A DNA stretch of 13,062 nt from CAMEON01 sp045643785 (GCA_045643785.1 JAZRFR010000097.1:1-13062); one strand, 5' to 3'; positions 1 to 7,250 are shown, counted from the first letter of the stretch. Program-made: numbers and translations. Notes: generated by a model not told the origin, from the letters alone.

Positions 1-234
1 CCCGCCTATGAAACCTTTGACGTAAAGATCTGCCCCGACGGAATAGGAGAGGCCTCGGGCACCGTCCCCACCGTCCGCGGCGGCATCGGAGTTTCCTTCC
101 ATAATACTGAGGAAGGACTCGACCTCACCGTAACCGTCCCCGCCAATACGACGGCTACGGTGTATCTGCCATCCGGCAAGGTAGAGATCGTGGGCGCAGG
201 GATTCACCATATCCGCGATTCAAGGAATCCATGA
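1..234 (+). CDS. C-terminal end of a glycoside hydrolase, probably alpha-L-rhamnosidase (GH78-like); 5' end outside window
   Basis: Frame 1 is open from the first base to a TGA at 232-234, giving the last 77 residues of a protein that starts upstream of the window. The text reads as a small beta-sandwich tail: a Gly-Glu-Ala-Ser-Gly...Pro-Thr-Val-Arg-Gly-Gly stretch, then VTVPANTTATVYLPSG, then VEIVGAGIHHI near the end. The pattern of Val-Pro-Ala-Asn-Thr-Thr-Ala-Thr-Val-Tyr-Leu-Pro followed by Val-Gly-x-Gly-x-His is typical of the C-terminal domain of bacterial alpha-L-rhamnosidases, which remove terminal rhamnose from plant polysaccharides and glycosides. The catalytic (alpha/alpha)6 barrel is not in the window, so the substrate is inferred from the family only. 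Another hydrolase carrying the same C-terminal domain is possible. No clear intrinsic terminator follows the stop codon. Confidence 0.7.
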   Translation, partial: PAYETFDVKICPDGIGEASGTVPTVRGGIGVSFHNTEEGLDLTVTVPANTTATVYLPSGKVEIVGAGIHHIRDSRNP

Positions 235-314
235 TGATTTCAAGGGCGCTTCGCCGAGTGCGGAGTGCCCTTTCGCACGTTGAAAACATTTTTGACATTT
301 TTTTGCCCTAAGCG

Positions 315-343
315 TTGCATCCCGCCTAAAATTTCGATATATT
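315..343 (+). promoter_or_regulatory. Candidate sigma-A-type promoter of the sigma/anti-sigma operon
   Basis: TTGCAT at 315-320 and TATATT at 338-343 are separated by 17 bases and lie 57 bases before the start codon at 400. The -10 matches 5 of 6 consensus bases; the -35 matches the TTG core. A perfect TTGACA hexamer also occurs at 292-297, but the hexamer 17 bases after it (315-320, TTGCAT) is a poor -10. The region may therefore hold overlapping promoters, one possibly read by the encoded ECF sigma factor itself. That last point is inference. Confidence 0.45.
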
Positions 344-399
344 GGGTGAACGCGCGTTTCGAACCATCCACCATCACCACCACCCAGGGGAGACACACC

Positions 400-966
400 A
401 TGACAGATCTCATATACTCGGATGCAAAGCTGCTCGCCCTTCTGCGTGAGCGGGATGAAACAGCCTTATCCGTCATTCAACGGCAGTACGGACGGAAAGC
501 CCTCCATCTGGCTAACCGCATTCTGGGCTCGGAATCCGATGCCGAGGAATGTGTCAACGACGCGCTTCTGGACATTTGGAACACCGTCCCGCCCGCCGAG
601 CCAACCTCAGTTCTATCTTACTTCTGCCTGTTGGTCCGTCGCCGCGCCATTGACCGCGTGCGGTACCTCGCTGCCGATCGAAGAACCGGGGGAGAATATG
701 CAGGTTCTCTGGAGGAACTGGAGGCAATCCTCCCCGCCATGCCCGACGAGGGAGACGGCGTCGAAATCATGGACTGTATACAGAGCTTTCTGGACACTCT
801 TTCTCCCCGCGACCGCCGTATCTTTCTGCTCCGCTACTTCCGCTTCTGCTCCCATAAAGAAATCGGCGATTACGTGGGCATGCGGGAGAGCGCGGTCAAC
901 ATGAAGCTCACCCGCCTGCGGAAAAAGCTCAAGGAAGCCCTGCACAAGCGGGGCATCCCCCTGTGA
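400..966 (+). CDS. ECF-type RNA polymerase sigma factor
   Basis: A 188-residue sigma-70-family factor of the small (ECF) class, which directs core RNA polymerase to a limited set of promoters. Region 2 covers about residues 20-92 (AEECVNDALLDIWNTVP, then the basic RRRAIDRVRYLAADRR segment). Region 4 covers about 130-182 (LSPRDRRIFLLRYFRFCSHKEIGDYVG followed by an SAVNMKLTRLRKKLKE recognition helix). Length is normal for the class and no region 3 is present. The reading frame extends upstream to 265, but the ATG at 400 is chosen because AGGGGAG lies about 8 bases ahead and the sigma homology begins just after it. It is followed after 38 bases by a membrane protein that is probably its anti-sigma factor, so the two likely form one operon. 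The signal it answers cannot be read from the sequence. Confidence 0.9.
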   Translation: MTDLIYSDAKLLALLRERDETALSVIQRQYGRKALHLANRILGSESDAEECVNDALLDIWNTVPPAEPTSVLSYFCLLVRRRAIDRVRYLAADRRTGGEYAGSLEELEAILPAMPDEGDGVEIMDCIQSFLDTLSPRDRRIFLLRYFRFCSHKEIGDYVGMRESAVNMKLTRLRKKLKEALHKRGIPL

Positions 967-1004
967 CTCTAATTTTACTCCGTTCTATTAAAGGAGAAAC
1001 CGCC

Positions 1005-2351
1005 ATGAAAAACCTGAAGAATCACCATCCCATAACCGACGCGCTGGGTCGCTTGGATGATGAAGCCGTCCTCGCTTGCATGAGCGAGGATGTCACCCCC
1101 CGCGCAGCCGTTTCCCACACAGGCCTCTACCGCAGACTGGCGGTAGCCGCCGCTTGCCTGACCCTGACCGCCGCCGTGGGTCTTGCCGCCCTTCTGCCCC
1201 TCATGATGACTGACGATCCCGCCCTGCCCGAGACAAACCACGCTGACACCATCATCGATAACGGGGAGGAGGAGTACCCCTTCGTGAATATCCAAATGCT
1301 GTCCTACGATGCAAGTGCGGAAAGCAACGAGGAACCTTCTTCCCGTCCTTCGGTGAATATCGAAGACACTTCCGGTAAGCTCACGTCCTACCGAAACCAC
1401 CTTGTTCTGCGCTTTGATTGTGACGAAGGTGAGACCGTCTCCATCATCTCCCATACTCCCGACAACCCCCGTGAAATTCAATTATCCGAAACCCTCCTGG
1501 AGTTACAGGCCGTCGAGAGCGAGTCACCCCGTGAAACGCAAAAGCTACTGATCAAGATCGAGACCATCCTGAATCGGATCCAACATGGCCAGCAACGTTT
1601 AAACAACATGGTGGCTGTGGATGACACCACCTATATGTGGTGCATTCCCACCGCCAAGCCGAATTTTGATGTGGTAGAATTCCTCATCCGTAAGGAGAAC
1701 GGGGAGATCGTGGGCGCGGGAAGCATCTGCGTCGGCATCCGCTACAATCGCTACGTCAATCAGCTCCGCACCGCCATTCTGGGCTCCACACGCTTCGATA
1801 CACCCGCGAGCGAAGAGGAGGCCACCGCTTACCTGGAGTCTCTCCGCTCCGGCGCAGAGGAAACCTACAGCAACATGGATTTTACCCCGGTAAACGAATC
1901 CGAGGGCTACGCCCTGGCCCGCTCAGCTGTTCGGGATATTGAGAAATCCGATCCCAACATGGTAGAGCCCGCCCAGATGAGCAACTGCACCTACGGCTTT
2001 GGCGACTGCCTCTTCAAATGGTATACCTTCGGTGTAGAGGATGCCCCCGAAACCACCCGCCGCTTCTTTATGTTCGGCGACGGCACCTACGCCGAGGTCG
2101 CCCCCGAAGGTGCCCCGGCCTACGACGGTATGCTGGAGCAACTCTTCGGTGCATGGGGGAGCAACTCTGACAAGGCAGACTTCTCCGACCTGATTATCCC
2201 CCTGACCGATGGCCGCGTGATCACCTTCCATGAGGTGATCGTTACTGAGCCCTTGTACGGCAAATACACAGAGGACGGCGAGGAGATTCCCTCCATTACC
2301 CTCAACAAATGGGTCGCCGCTATCATTGAAAGCGCCGGGGAAACCGTATAA
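1005..2351 (+). CDS. Single-pass membrane protein, probable anti-sigma factor of the upstream ECF sigma
   Basis: A 448-residue protein with no domain that I recognise by name. Residues 1-42 form a short cytoplasmic part with an acidic motif (DALGRLDDEAVLACMSED). One hydrophobic helix spans about 43-68 (LAVAAACLTLTAAVGLAALLPL), and about 380 residues lie outside the cell. This plan of a short N-terminal sigma-binding segment, one membrane helix and a large sensor part, encoded directly after an ECF sigma gene, is what anti-sigma factors of Clostridia look like; no zinc-binding HxxxCxxC motif is visible. The ATG at 1005 is preceded by AAAGGAGAA; the frame runs upstream to 963 but that start would overlap the sigma stop and has no good ribosome binding site. 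The exported part contains four cysteines (213, 242, 328, 335), so disulfides are possible. A strong terminator follows. The role is inferred from position and topology. Confidence 0.65.
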   Translation: MKNLKNHHPITDALGRLDDEAVLACMSEDVTPRAAVSHTGLYRRLAVAAACLTLTAAVGLAALLPLMMTDDPALPETNHADTIIDNGEEEYPFVNIQMLSYDASAESNEEPSSRPSVNIEDTSGKLTSYRNHLVLRFDCDEGETVSIISHTPDNPREIQLSETLLELQAVESESPRETQKLLIKIETILNRIQHGQQRLNNMVAVDDTTYMWCIPTAKPNFDVVEFLIRKENGEIVGAGSICVGIRYNRYVNQLRTAILGSTRFDTPASEEEATAYLESLRSGAEETYSNMDFTPVNESEGYALARSAVRDIEKSDPNMVEPAQMSNCTYGFGDCLFKWYTFGVEDAPETTRRFFMFGDGTYAEVAPEGAPAYDGMLEQLFGAWGSNSDKADFSDLIIPLTDGRVITFHEVIVTEPLYGKYTEDGEEIPSITLNKWVAAIIESAGETV

Positions 2352-2370
2352 TCCCCCCTCCATCCCCCTT

Positions 2371-2406
2371 CCCCATCCCGAGATATCGGGATGGGGCTTT
2401 TGTTTT
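2371..2406 (+). terminator. Rho-independent terminator after the sigma/anti-sigma operon
   Basis: An 11-bp perfect stem (CCCCATCCCGA at 2371-2381, TCGGGATGGGG at 2386-2396) with a 4-base loop is followed by CTTTTGTTTTT. It begins 20 bases after the stop codon of the membrane protein gene. Confidence 0.93.
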
Positions 2407-2441
2407 TCCGCGCGCGATCTCACCAAAAAAGTCGGATAATC

Positions 2442-2470
2442 TTGACAATCTCGGCAGAATACGATATAAT
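2442..2470 (+). promoter_or_regulatory. Perfect consensus sigma-A promoter of the phosphodiesterase gene
   Basis: TTGACA (2442-2447), exactly 17 bases, then TATAAT (2465-2470). This is a full match to the housekeeping consensus. Transcription would begin near 2477, leaving a short leader with AAAGGAG at 2487-2493 ahead of the ATG at 2500. The sequence predicts high, housekeeping-type expression independent of the neighbouring ECF sigma. Confidence 0.92.
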
Positions 2471-2499
2471 GTAGACAAATCCATCCAAAGGAGAACGCC

Positions 2500-5190
2500 A
2501 TGAAAACCAAACGTATCCTGTCTGCCCTGCTGGCCGTCCTCATGCTGGCCACAACTCTGCTCTCCTGTATCGTCATCTCCGCCGCCGAGGAGGCCGACGC
2601 AGAGAAGCCTACCTACGTCACCGACGGTCTGGTTTCCCTCTACAACGGCGTGGGAAATTCCCCCGACGCCACCGTGTGGGAGGACTCCGTAGGCGACAAC
2701 GATCTGCCCATCAACAAAAACGACAAGAACTACTTTACCGAAGCCGGACTTGCCGCTGAAGGAGCACAGCACCACTTCCCCCGGGCCATCGTGGATCTGG
2801 TCAACGGTCAGGCCTTTACCGTAGAGATCGCCTTTGGGGATTTCACCTCAATCGGCAGTGACTTCAACACCTTCATGAATTCCTCCAACGATAATTTTGC
2901 CCTGTTCCGCCGCAATTCCAACGACAATCTGGAGTTCAAGTGGGCCGCCAAGTCCGGTGAGTCCCGTCCCAAAGTGGGCGACGGCCTGTCTCTCATCGAT
3001 AACGGCGTGATCTCCATCACCTACCAGGTGGGTGGCTCCGTCATGCTCTACGTGGACGGTACCGTCGTCGCCAAGGTGTCCTGTGACACGGCCATGGGCG
3101 CAAACGACCTGTTCATCGGCCATGCCCAGGCCGCCAAGCAGTTCTCCACGGTCTACCGCTCCATCCGTTTTTACAACCGCGCCCTGACCGCCGAGGAGGT
3201 CGCCAACAACGCCCGCGCCGACGGTGTTACCGTGTTGGATCCCGCCGACAAGCCCAAGACCAACATTACCGTCGCCCAGCCCAAGACCAACATCGTGGGC
3301 GATATCTCCATGATCCGTGAGATCAATTCCAAGGCGGAGATGGATGCCATGATCGCCGCCAAGGCTCTCCCCGCCACCGCTATTTACACCGTCAACAGCA
3401 AGCTGGAGGTGCTGGATGCCGAGGGTAAGGCCTTCACCACCGTAGCCGACGTGCTCGTGGCTCACGACTACAAGATCATCCCCGCCTTCCGCGTAGCCGA
3501 CAAGGCCGCCGCCGACGCGGTCATCAAGTACCTCAAGGATATCCGCTTCTACGATTGCTTCCTTGTCTCCGCCGATCCCGCCGTCATCAAGGACGCACGT
3601 ACCACCCTGCCCCAGGTATCGGGTGTCATCGACTACACCGAGGCCTACAAGGACGTAGCAGACCTCTCCGAGGAGCAGTGTCTGGATATCCGCCGTTCCA
3701 TGAAGACCAACAACGGTACCGTAGCCATCCTTCCCACCGCCCTCTGCCGCAACGAGGACGTGCAGTACCTCTACAACCGTCAGATCAACGTCTGGGCCAA
3801 GACCTCCGACGCCCCCGACGAGGCCGAGCAGTACGGCGCACTCCTGTCGGGCGCCATCGGCGCGGTATCCGATGCCACCGATGCCCTCCTGGATATTGCC
3901 TGCAATAAGCTTCCCAAGAACACCATGACCCGCGTGACCCTCAACATCGGCCACCGCGGTATCCCCGCCAACGCCCCCGAAAACACCGTGGAAGGCTCTC
4001 TGTTCGCCTTCGAGCAGGGCGCTAACGTCATCGAGCTGGACGTGTACCTCACCAAGGACAACGAAGTCGTAGTCATGCACGACGGCACCACGGGACGCAC
4101 CTGTAACAAGGATCTGAACGTAGAGGCTTCCACCCTCGCCCAGCTCAAGGAGCTCTACGTCAACAAGGGCTATGAGAACAACTCCCACTACAAGAACTGC
4201 CGCGTGCCTACCCTGAAGGAGTATCTGGAGGCCTTCAAGGACAAGGACTGCCAGCTCTTCATTGAGATCAAGTCGGGCAAAACCGCCATCGTCAAGGCCA
4301 TCAAGGAGTGCGTGGACGAGTACGATATGTACGACCAGTGCTCGGTCATCACCTTCAACGAGGGCATCATGGCCGCCATGCGCAAGGACTATCCCGAAAT
4401 GTCCGTAGGCGCTCTTTGCAGCGGCTACATGGGCGGCATGGATCCCGAGGAGGATCTCCGCTCTGCCATGACCTTCATCGGTAAGTACAACGCCACCCTG
4501 AACCCCTCCTACGGCGGCTTTGAAGCCGACGACATCCGCGTCGCTCTCATGCGCGGTATCAGCATCTACCCCTGGACCTTCCGGGGGGATCTGAACACCT
4601 ACAAGAACCACCTCCTGTGGGGATACTCGGGTCTGACGGGCGACAACGCTAACGTATTCCGCCGCATTACCCGCAACGTCGCCTACACCCCCGCTTCCTT
4701 GACCGTTGCTCCCGGCGGCTCCGTGACGCTGGAGCTGAGTGTAACGGGCTACAACCATGAGACCAAGTCCGAGGATCCCACCGCTGTCACCATCCTGTCG
4801 GGTCAGGAGTTCGTCACGCTGGAGGGCAACACCCTCACCTTCAAGGCTACGGGCGAGGTCACCTTCATTATGAGCTATGAGGTCAGGGTCGGAAACGAGA
4901 CCATCGTACTCCACACCCAGCCCACTACTCTGACCACCGCCACCGAGCAACCCGAGGATCCCGGCGAGACCACCGCTCCCGACACCGACACTACCGAGGA
5001 GCCCACCATCGGCGAAGCCACCGAGCCTGCCGACACCACCGCCCCCACCAACAAGGTTGAGGACACCACCGCAGGCGAAGAGACCACCGCCGAACCCAAA
5101 AAGAAGGGCTGCGGCTCTGCCCTCTGCTTCATGGCGTTCCTGCCCGTTGCAGGCGTTGCTGTGGTCGCTATGAAGAAGAAGGACGAATGA
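2500..5190 (+). CDS. Secreted, surface-anchored glycerophosphodiester phosphodiesterase with LamG-like domain
   Basis: 896 residues. Signal peptide at about 1-29 (KTKRILSALLAVLMLATTLL core). A LamG/concanavalin-like beta domain spans about 38-245, ending in SIRFYNRALTAEEVA, a usual end of such domains. Residues 256-472 look like a degenerate phosphodiesterase half-barrel. The catalytic GDPD TIM barrel spans about 480-725: IGHRG (H485, R486), ENT at 494-496, IELDV (E512, D514), VVMHD (H527) and LFIEIKSG (E589) are the expected catalytic and metal residues. The family hydrolyses glycerophosphodiesters to glycerol 3-phosphate and an alcohol; for an exported form the substrates may be deacylated phospholipids or teichoic acid. 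A small Ig-like beta domain (about 730-808) and a Thr/Glu/Pro linker (809-865) follow. The C-terminus is KKKGCGSALC, a hydrophobic helix and KKKDE, probably a surface anchor. Monocistronic between its own promoter and terminator. Confidence 0.88.
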   Translation: MKTKRILSALLAVLMLATTLLSCIVISAAEEADAEKPTYVTDGLVSLYNGVGNSPDATVWEDSVGDNDLPINKNDKNYFTEAGLAAEGAQHHFPRAIVDLVNGQAFTVEIAFGDFTSIGSDFNTFMNSSNDNFALFRRNSNDNLEFKWAAKSGESRPKVGDGLSLIDNGVISITYQVGGSVMLYVDGTVVAKVSCDTAMGANDLFIGHAQAAKQFSTVYRSIRFYNRALTAEEVANNARADGVTVLDPADKPKTNITVAQPKTNIVGDISMIREINSKAEMDAMIAAKALPATAIYTVNSKLEVLDAEGKAFTTVADVLVAHDYKIIPAFRVADKAAADAVIKYLKDIRFYDCFLVSADPAVIKDARTTLPQVSGVIDYTEAYKDVADLSEEQCLDIRRSMKTNNGTVAILPTALCRNEDVQYLYNRQINVWAKTSDAPDEAEQYGALLSGAIGAVSDATDALLDIACNKLPKNTMTRVTLNIGHRGIPANAPENTVEGSLFAFEQGANVIELDVYLTKDNEVVVMHDGTTGRTCNKDLNVEASTLAQLKELYVNKGYENNSHYKNCRVPTLKEYLEAFKDKDCQLFIEIKSGKTAIVKAIKECVDEYDMYDQCSVITFNEGIMAAMRKDYPEMSVGALCSGYMGGMDPEEDLRSAMTFIGKYNATLNPSYGGFEADDIRVALMRGISIYPWTFRGDLNTYKNHLLWGYSGLTGDNANVFRRITRNVAYTPASLTVAPGGSVTLELSVTGYNHETKSEDPTAVTILSGQEFVTLEGNTLTFKATGEVTFIMSYEVRVGNETIVLHTQPTTLTTATEQPEDPGETTAPDTDTTEEPTIGEATEPADTTAPTNKVEDTTAGEETTAEPKKKGCGSALCFMAFLPVAGVAVVAMKKKDE

Positions 5191-5221
5191 TCCTTCCCTT
5201 CCCGTAATCCCTTGTAAAACG

Positions 5222-5260
5222 ATTCCCCACGGGCAGGATTCTGTCCGTGGGGAATTTCAA
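5222..5260 (+). terminator. Stem-loop terminator after the phosphodiesterase gene
   Basis: A 15-bp stem with one G-U pair (ATTCCCCACGGGCAG at 5222-5236, CTGTCCGTGGGGAAT at 5241-5255) and a GATT loop, 31 bases after the stop codon. The tail is only modestly T-rich (TTCAAATT), but the stem is long and the position fits. Confidence 0.8.
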
Positions 5261-5275
5261 ATTGGGGTTTATAGA

Positions 5276-5345
5276 GGGGGCTTTGCCCCTCGGCCCCCAC
5301 CAAAGAACTTTTTGAAAAAAGTTCTTTGGAATCTCAAAAACTTCC
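5276..5345 (-). repeat. Intergenic palindromic repeat, copy A
   Basis: Read on the minus strand this is AGTTTTTGAGATT, then a perfect 14-bp stem with a 2-base loop (plus coordinates 5300-5313 and 5316-5329, CCAAAGAACTTTTT), then TGGGGGCCGAGGGGCAAAGCCCC. The same order of parts recurs at 5374-5489 and 8270-8337: a T-rich lead, a palindrome with an A/T-rich centre, then a G-rich stretch ending in a GGGGCAAAGCCCC-like mini-hairpin. It lies head to head with copy B. It resembles the dispersed palindromic elements common between genes in Clostridia. No coding capacity is visible. Confidence 0.75.
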
Positions 5346-5373
5346 AAAAAAACATTGATAAATAACCTTTTGT

Positions 5374-5489
5374 AAAAGTTTTTGGGAGTCCAGAACCCTT
5401 GCAAACTTCGCCGCAGGCGAATTTGCCCCGAGCGGAGCGAGGATGTTTTCAAAAAGGGTTCTGGTGGGGTGCAGAGGCAAAGCCCCTGC
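5374..5489 (+). repeat. Intergenic palindromic repeat, copy B, with an enlarged loop
   Basis: AAAAGTTTTTGGGAGT leads into an 11-bp perfect stem (CCAGAACCCTT at 5390-5400, AAGGGTTCTGG at 5454-5464), then TGGGGTGCAGAGGCAAAGCCCCTGC. It has the same architecture as copies A and C, but the stem is split by a 53-base loop (5401-5453). The loop carries its own perfect hairpin, TTCGCC-GCA-GGCGAA (5407-5421), followed by GAGCGGAGCGAGG. Together with copy A it makes a large inverted repeat of about 215 bases around an AT-rich centre (5346-5373). It ends 82 bases before the next start codon and could affect expression of that gene. Confidence 0.75.
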
Positions 5490-5571
5490 AAACCCAAATT
5501 TAAAAAATCCCAAAAATCCTTGCAACCAATTCCCCCTTCCCCACACTATATGGACGAAAGGAGTGAGGAAC

Positions 5572-7194
5572 ATGACCGAACAAACCAATCTGGCCGAGAT
5601 CTACGGGCAGGAGTACATGGGAAAAATCTTCTACTACTGCCTCCGAAAGACCGGTGACTCTCACGAGGCCGAGGAACTGGCGTCCGACATTACGTTTCAG
5701 ATACTCACCGCTCTTCACAACGGTGTGGATATCCTGAACTTCCCCGCATGGGTATGGCAGATCGCGCGCAATCGCTATGCTCTGTGGGCCAAAATCCGCC
5801 GCCGCCGCGGGGAGACCGAATCCTTCATCGACCCCGACGATCCCGAGACCGAGGGCATCCTCACCGCAGGAGGGTACAATACGTCCCCCTCGGTGGCAGA
5901 GGAGTATATGCACGACGAGGAAATGGCCGTCCTTCGCCGTGAGCTGGCCTTTCTGGGTCGGGACTACCGCGAGGTGGTGGTGGCCTACTACATCGAGGAC
6001 AGATCGGTCAAGGATATTGCCGAAGCCCTGGGCGAGCCCGAGGGCACGGTGAAATCCCGTCTGTTCCGCTCCCGTAATCTTCTCAAGGAGGGAATGAAAA
6101 TGGCAAGAGAATTTGGACCTAAGAGTTATAAACCCGAGGAAATGCGCTTCGTATCCAGCGGAGGTCAGATCAGCGGTCTGCCCTTTTCCGCCGTACAGCG
6201 TATGCTTCCCAAGAACATTTTACTGGAAGCGAGCAACAACCCGTCCACCGCCGAGGAGCTTTCGGTGGCCGTGGGCGTGGCAATGCCCTACATGGAGGAG
6301 GAGATCGCCGCTCTGGTAGATGCCCAGCTCCTCAAGCAGGTAGGAAACCGTTACGTGACCAACTTTTTCATCGAGAGCCGCGATCTCCAGGTCGCCATCC
6401 GCAACGAGCTTATTCTGATGACCCGCGATTGGGCGGAGCGCTACGACACCGTTATGGAGAAGGCAATCCCCATCTACCGCACAGGGTGCTTTGTCCCTGC
6501 AGGCATGACCGACGGTGAGATGAAGTGGCATCTGGCTTTGGAGCTGCTGGATCAGTGTGTCCGCGGCTGTAAGGGTCACACCCACGAGTTTCCCGTGAAG
6601 CACAAGCATCCCGATGACACCTGGGGCTTTATCGGCTACGAGGGCGAGGGCATTGAGGAGGAATGGTTCGTGGGACAGACCGGCTCTATGATGGAGACAG
6701 GCACCCAGTTCTGGAGCTACCAGATCGGCAAGTGGGATATGTGGTTCCGCGCCGCTACGTGGAACTCCCCCGCCATCAAGCTGATCGGCGAGCTGATCTC
6801 GGAGGATCGCAGCGTGGACACCCTGACCACCACCGAAAAAGAAATCTTCGACCGCCGCAACCCCTACACCTTCTCCATCGACGGGGAAGGCCGCGTCATC
6901 CCCAATATCATCACCTTCCGCGGCGAGGAAAAGAATGCCATCCGTGCAAAAATCGCCGAACTCCCCGAGTACACTGCCCTGCAGGCCTCCGCACAAGCCG
7001 TATTCGACCGCATGGTAGAAATGCTCCGCCGCGAGGGTCACGCCGTTCTGGAGGATCAGCTTCCCTACTGCGCCTCCTCCACCATGTGGAAGATCCGTGG
7101 CATCCTGCTGGACTCCATGGTGGACAAAGGCGTTCTCGAAATCCCCGACGAGCCCGCCATCAGTACCGTGGCCATGGAGCTGACCGTCAAGTGA
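5572..7194 (+). CDS. ECF-like sigma factor with large C-terminal regulatory extension
   Basis: 540 residues, about three times the length of an ordinary ECF sigma factor. Region 2 covers about 10-80 (SHEAEELASDITFQILTAL, then FPAWVWQIARNRYALWAKIRRRR). Region 4 covers about 118-175 (DYREVVVAYYIEDRSVKDIAEALG and EGTVKSRLFRSRNLLKEGM). Residues 200-265 look like a winged helix-turn-helix (LLEASNNPSTAEELSVAVGV, then a VGNRYVTNFF wing). The remaining 270 residues have no family that I recognise. They hold a Cys/His-rich stretch, C329, C333, H336, H338, H344 and H346, that could bind a metal. No anti-sigma gene is adjacent, so the extension probably senses the signal itself (inference). The ATG at 5572 is chosen over upstream in-frame starts because AAAGGAG sits 8 bases before it; the upstream frame runs through the repeat element. 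No clear promoter was seen. It converges with the amidohydrolase gene. Confidence 0.85.
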   Translation: MTEQTNLAEIYGQEYMGKIFYYCLRKTGDSHEAEELASDITFQILTALHNGVDILNFPAWVWQIARNRYALWAKIRRRRGETESFIDPDDPETEGILTAGGYNTSPSVAEEYMHDEEMAVLRRELAFLGRDYREVVVAYYIEDRSVKDIAEALGEPEGTVKSRLFRSRNLLKEGMKMAREFGPKSYKPEEMRFVSSGGQISGLPFSAVQRMLPKNILLEASNNPSTAEELSVAVGVAMPYMEEEIAALVDAQLLKQVGNRYVTNFFIESRDLQVAIRNELILMTRDWAERYDTVMEKAIPIYRTGCFVPAGMTDGEMKWHLALELLDQCVRGCKGHTHEFPVKHKHPDDTWGFIGYEGEGIEEEWFVGQTGSMMETGTQFWSYQIGKWDMWFRAATWNSPAIKLIGELISEDRSVDTLTTTEKEIFDRRNPYTFSIDGEGRVIPNIITFRGEEKNAIRAKIAELPEYTALQASAQAVFDRMVEMLRREGHAVLEDQLPYCASSTMWKIRGILLDSMVDKGVLEIPDEPAISTVAMELTVK

Positions 7195-7210
7195 TCCCCG
7201 TTTCCATAAC

Positions 7211-7250
7211 AAAACCCACCCGTTTTTCGCGGGTGGGTTTCATGTTTTTA
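7211..7250. terminator. Bidirectional terminator between convergent genes
   Basis: An 11-bp perfect stem (AAACCCACCCG at 7212-7222, CGGGTGGGTTT at 7230-7240), with the tail CATGTTTTT on the plus strand and TTTTGTTATGG on the minus strand. It sits 17 bases after the sigma factor stop and 16 bases beyond the amidohydrolase stop at 7256, so it can serve both. Confidence 0.9.

Noticed and set aside
292..320. TTGACA at 292-297 as the -35 of a housekeeping promoter
   Set aside because: The hexamer at the right distance is TTGCAT, a poor -10. The pair 315-320 and 338-343 is better, although an overlapping second promoter cannot be excluded.
2848..4950. A 700-codon open frame on the minus strand opposite the phosphodiesterase gene
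   Set aside because: It is antisense to a clear signal-peptide-bearing GDPD gene and its translation is low-complexity Gly/Val/Leu/His text without motifs.
5443..5571. Upstream extension of the second sigma factor to an earlier ATG
   Set aside because: The added residues are encoded by the palindromic repeat and lack sigma homology; the ATG at 5572 has a well-spaced AAAGGAG.
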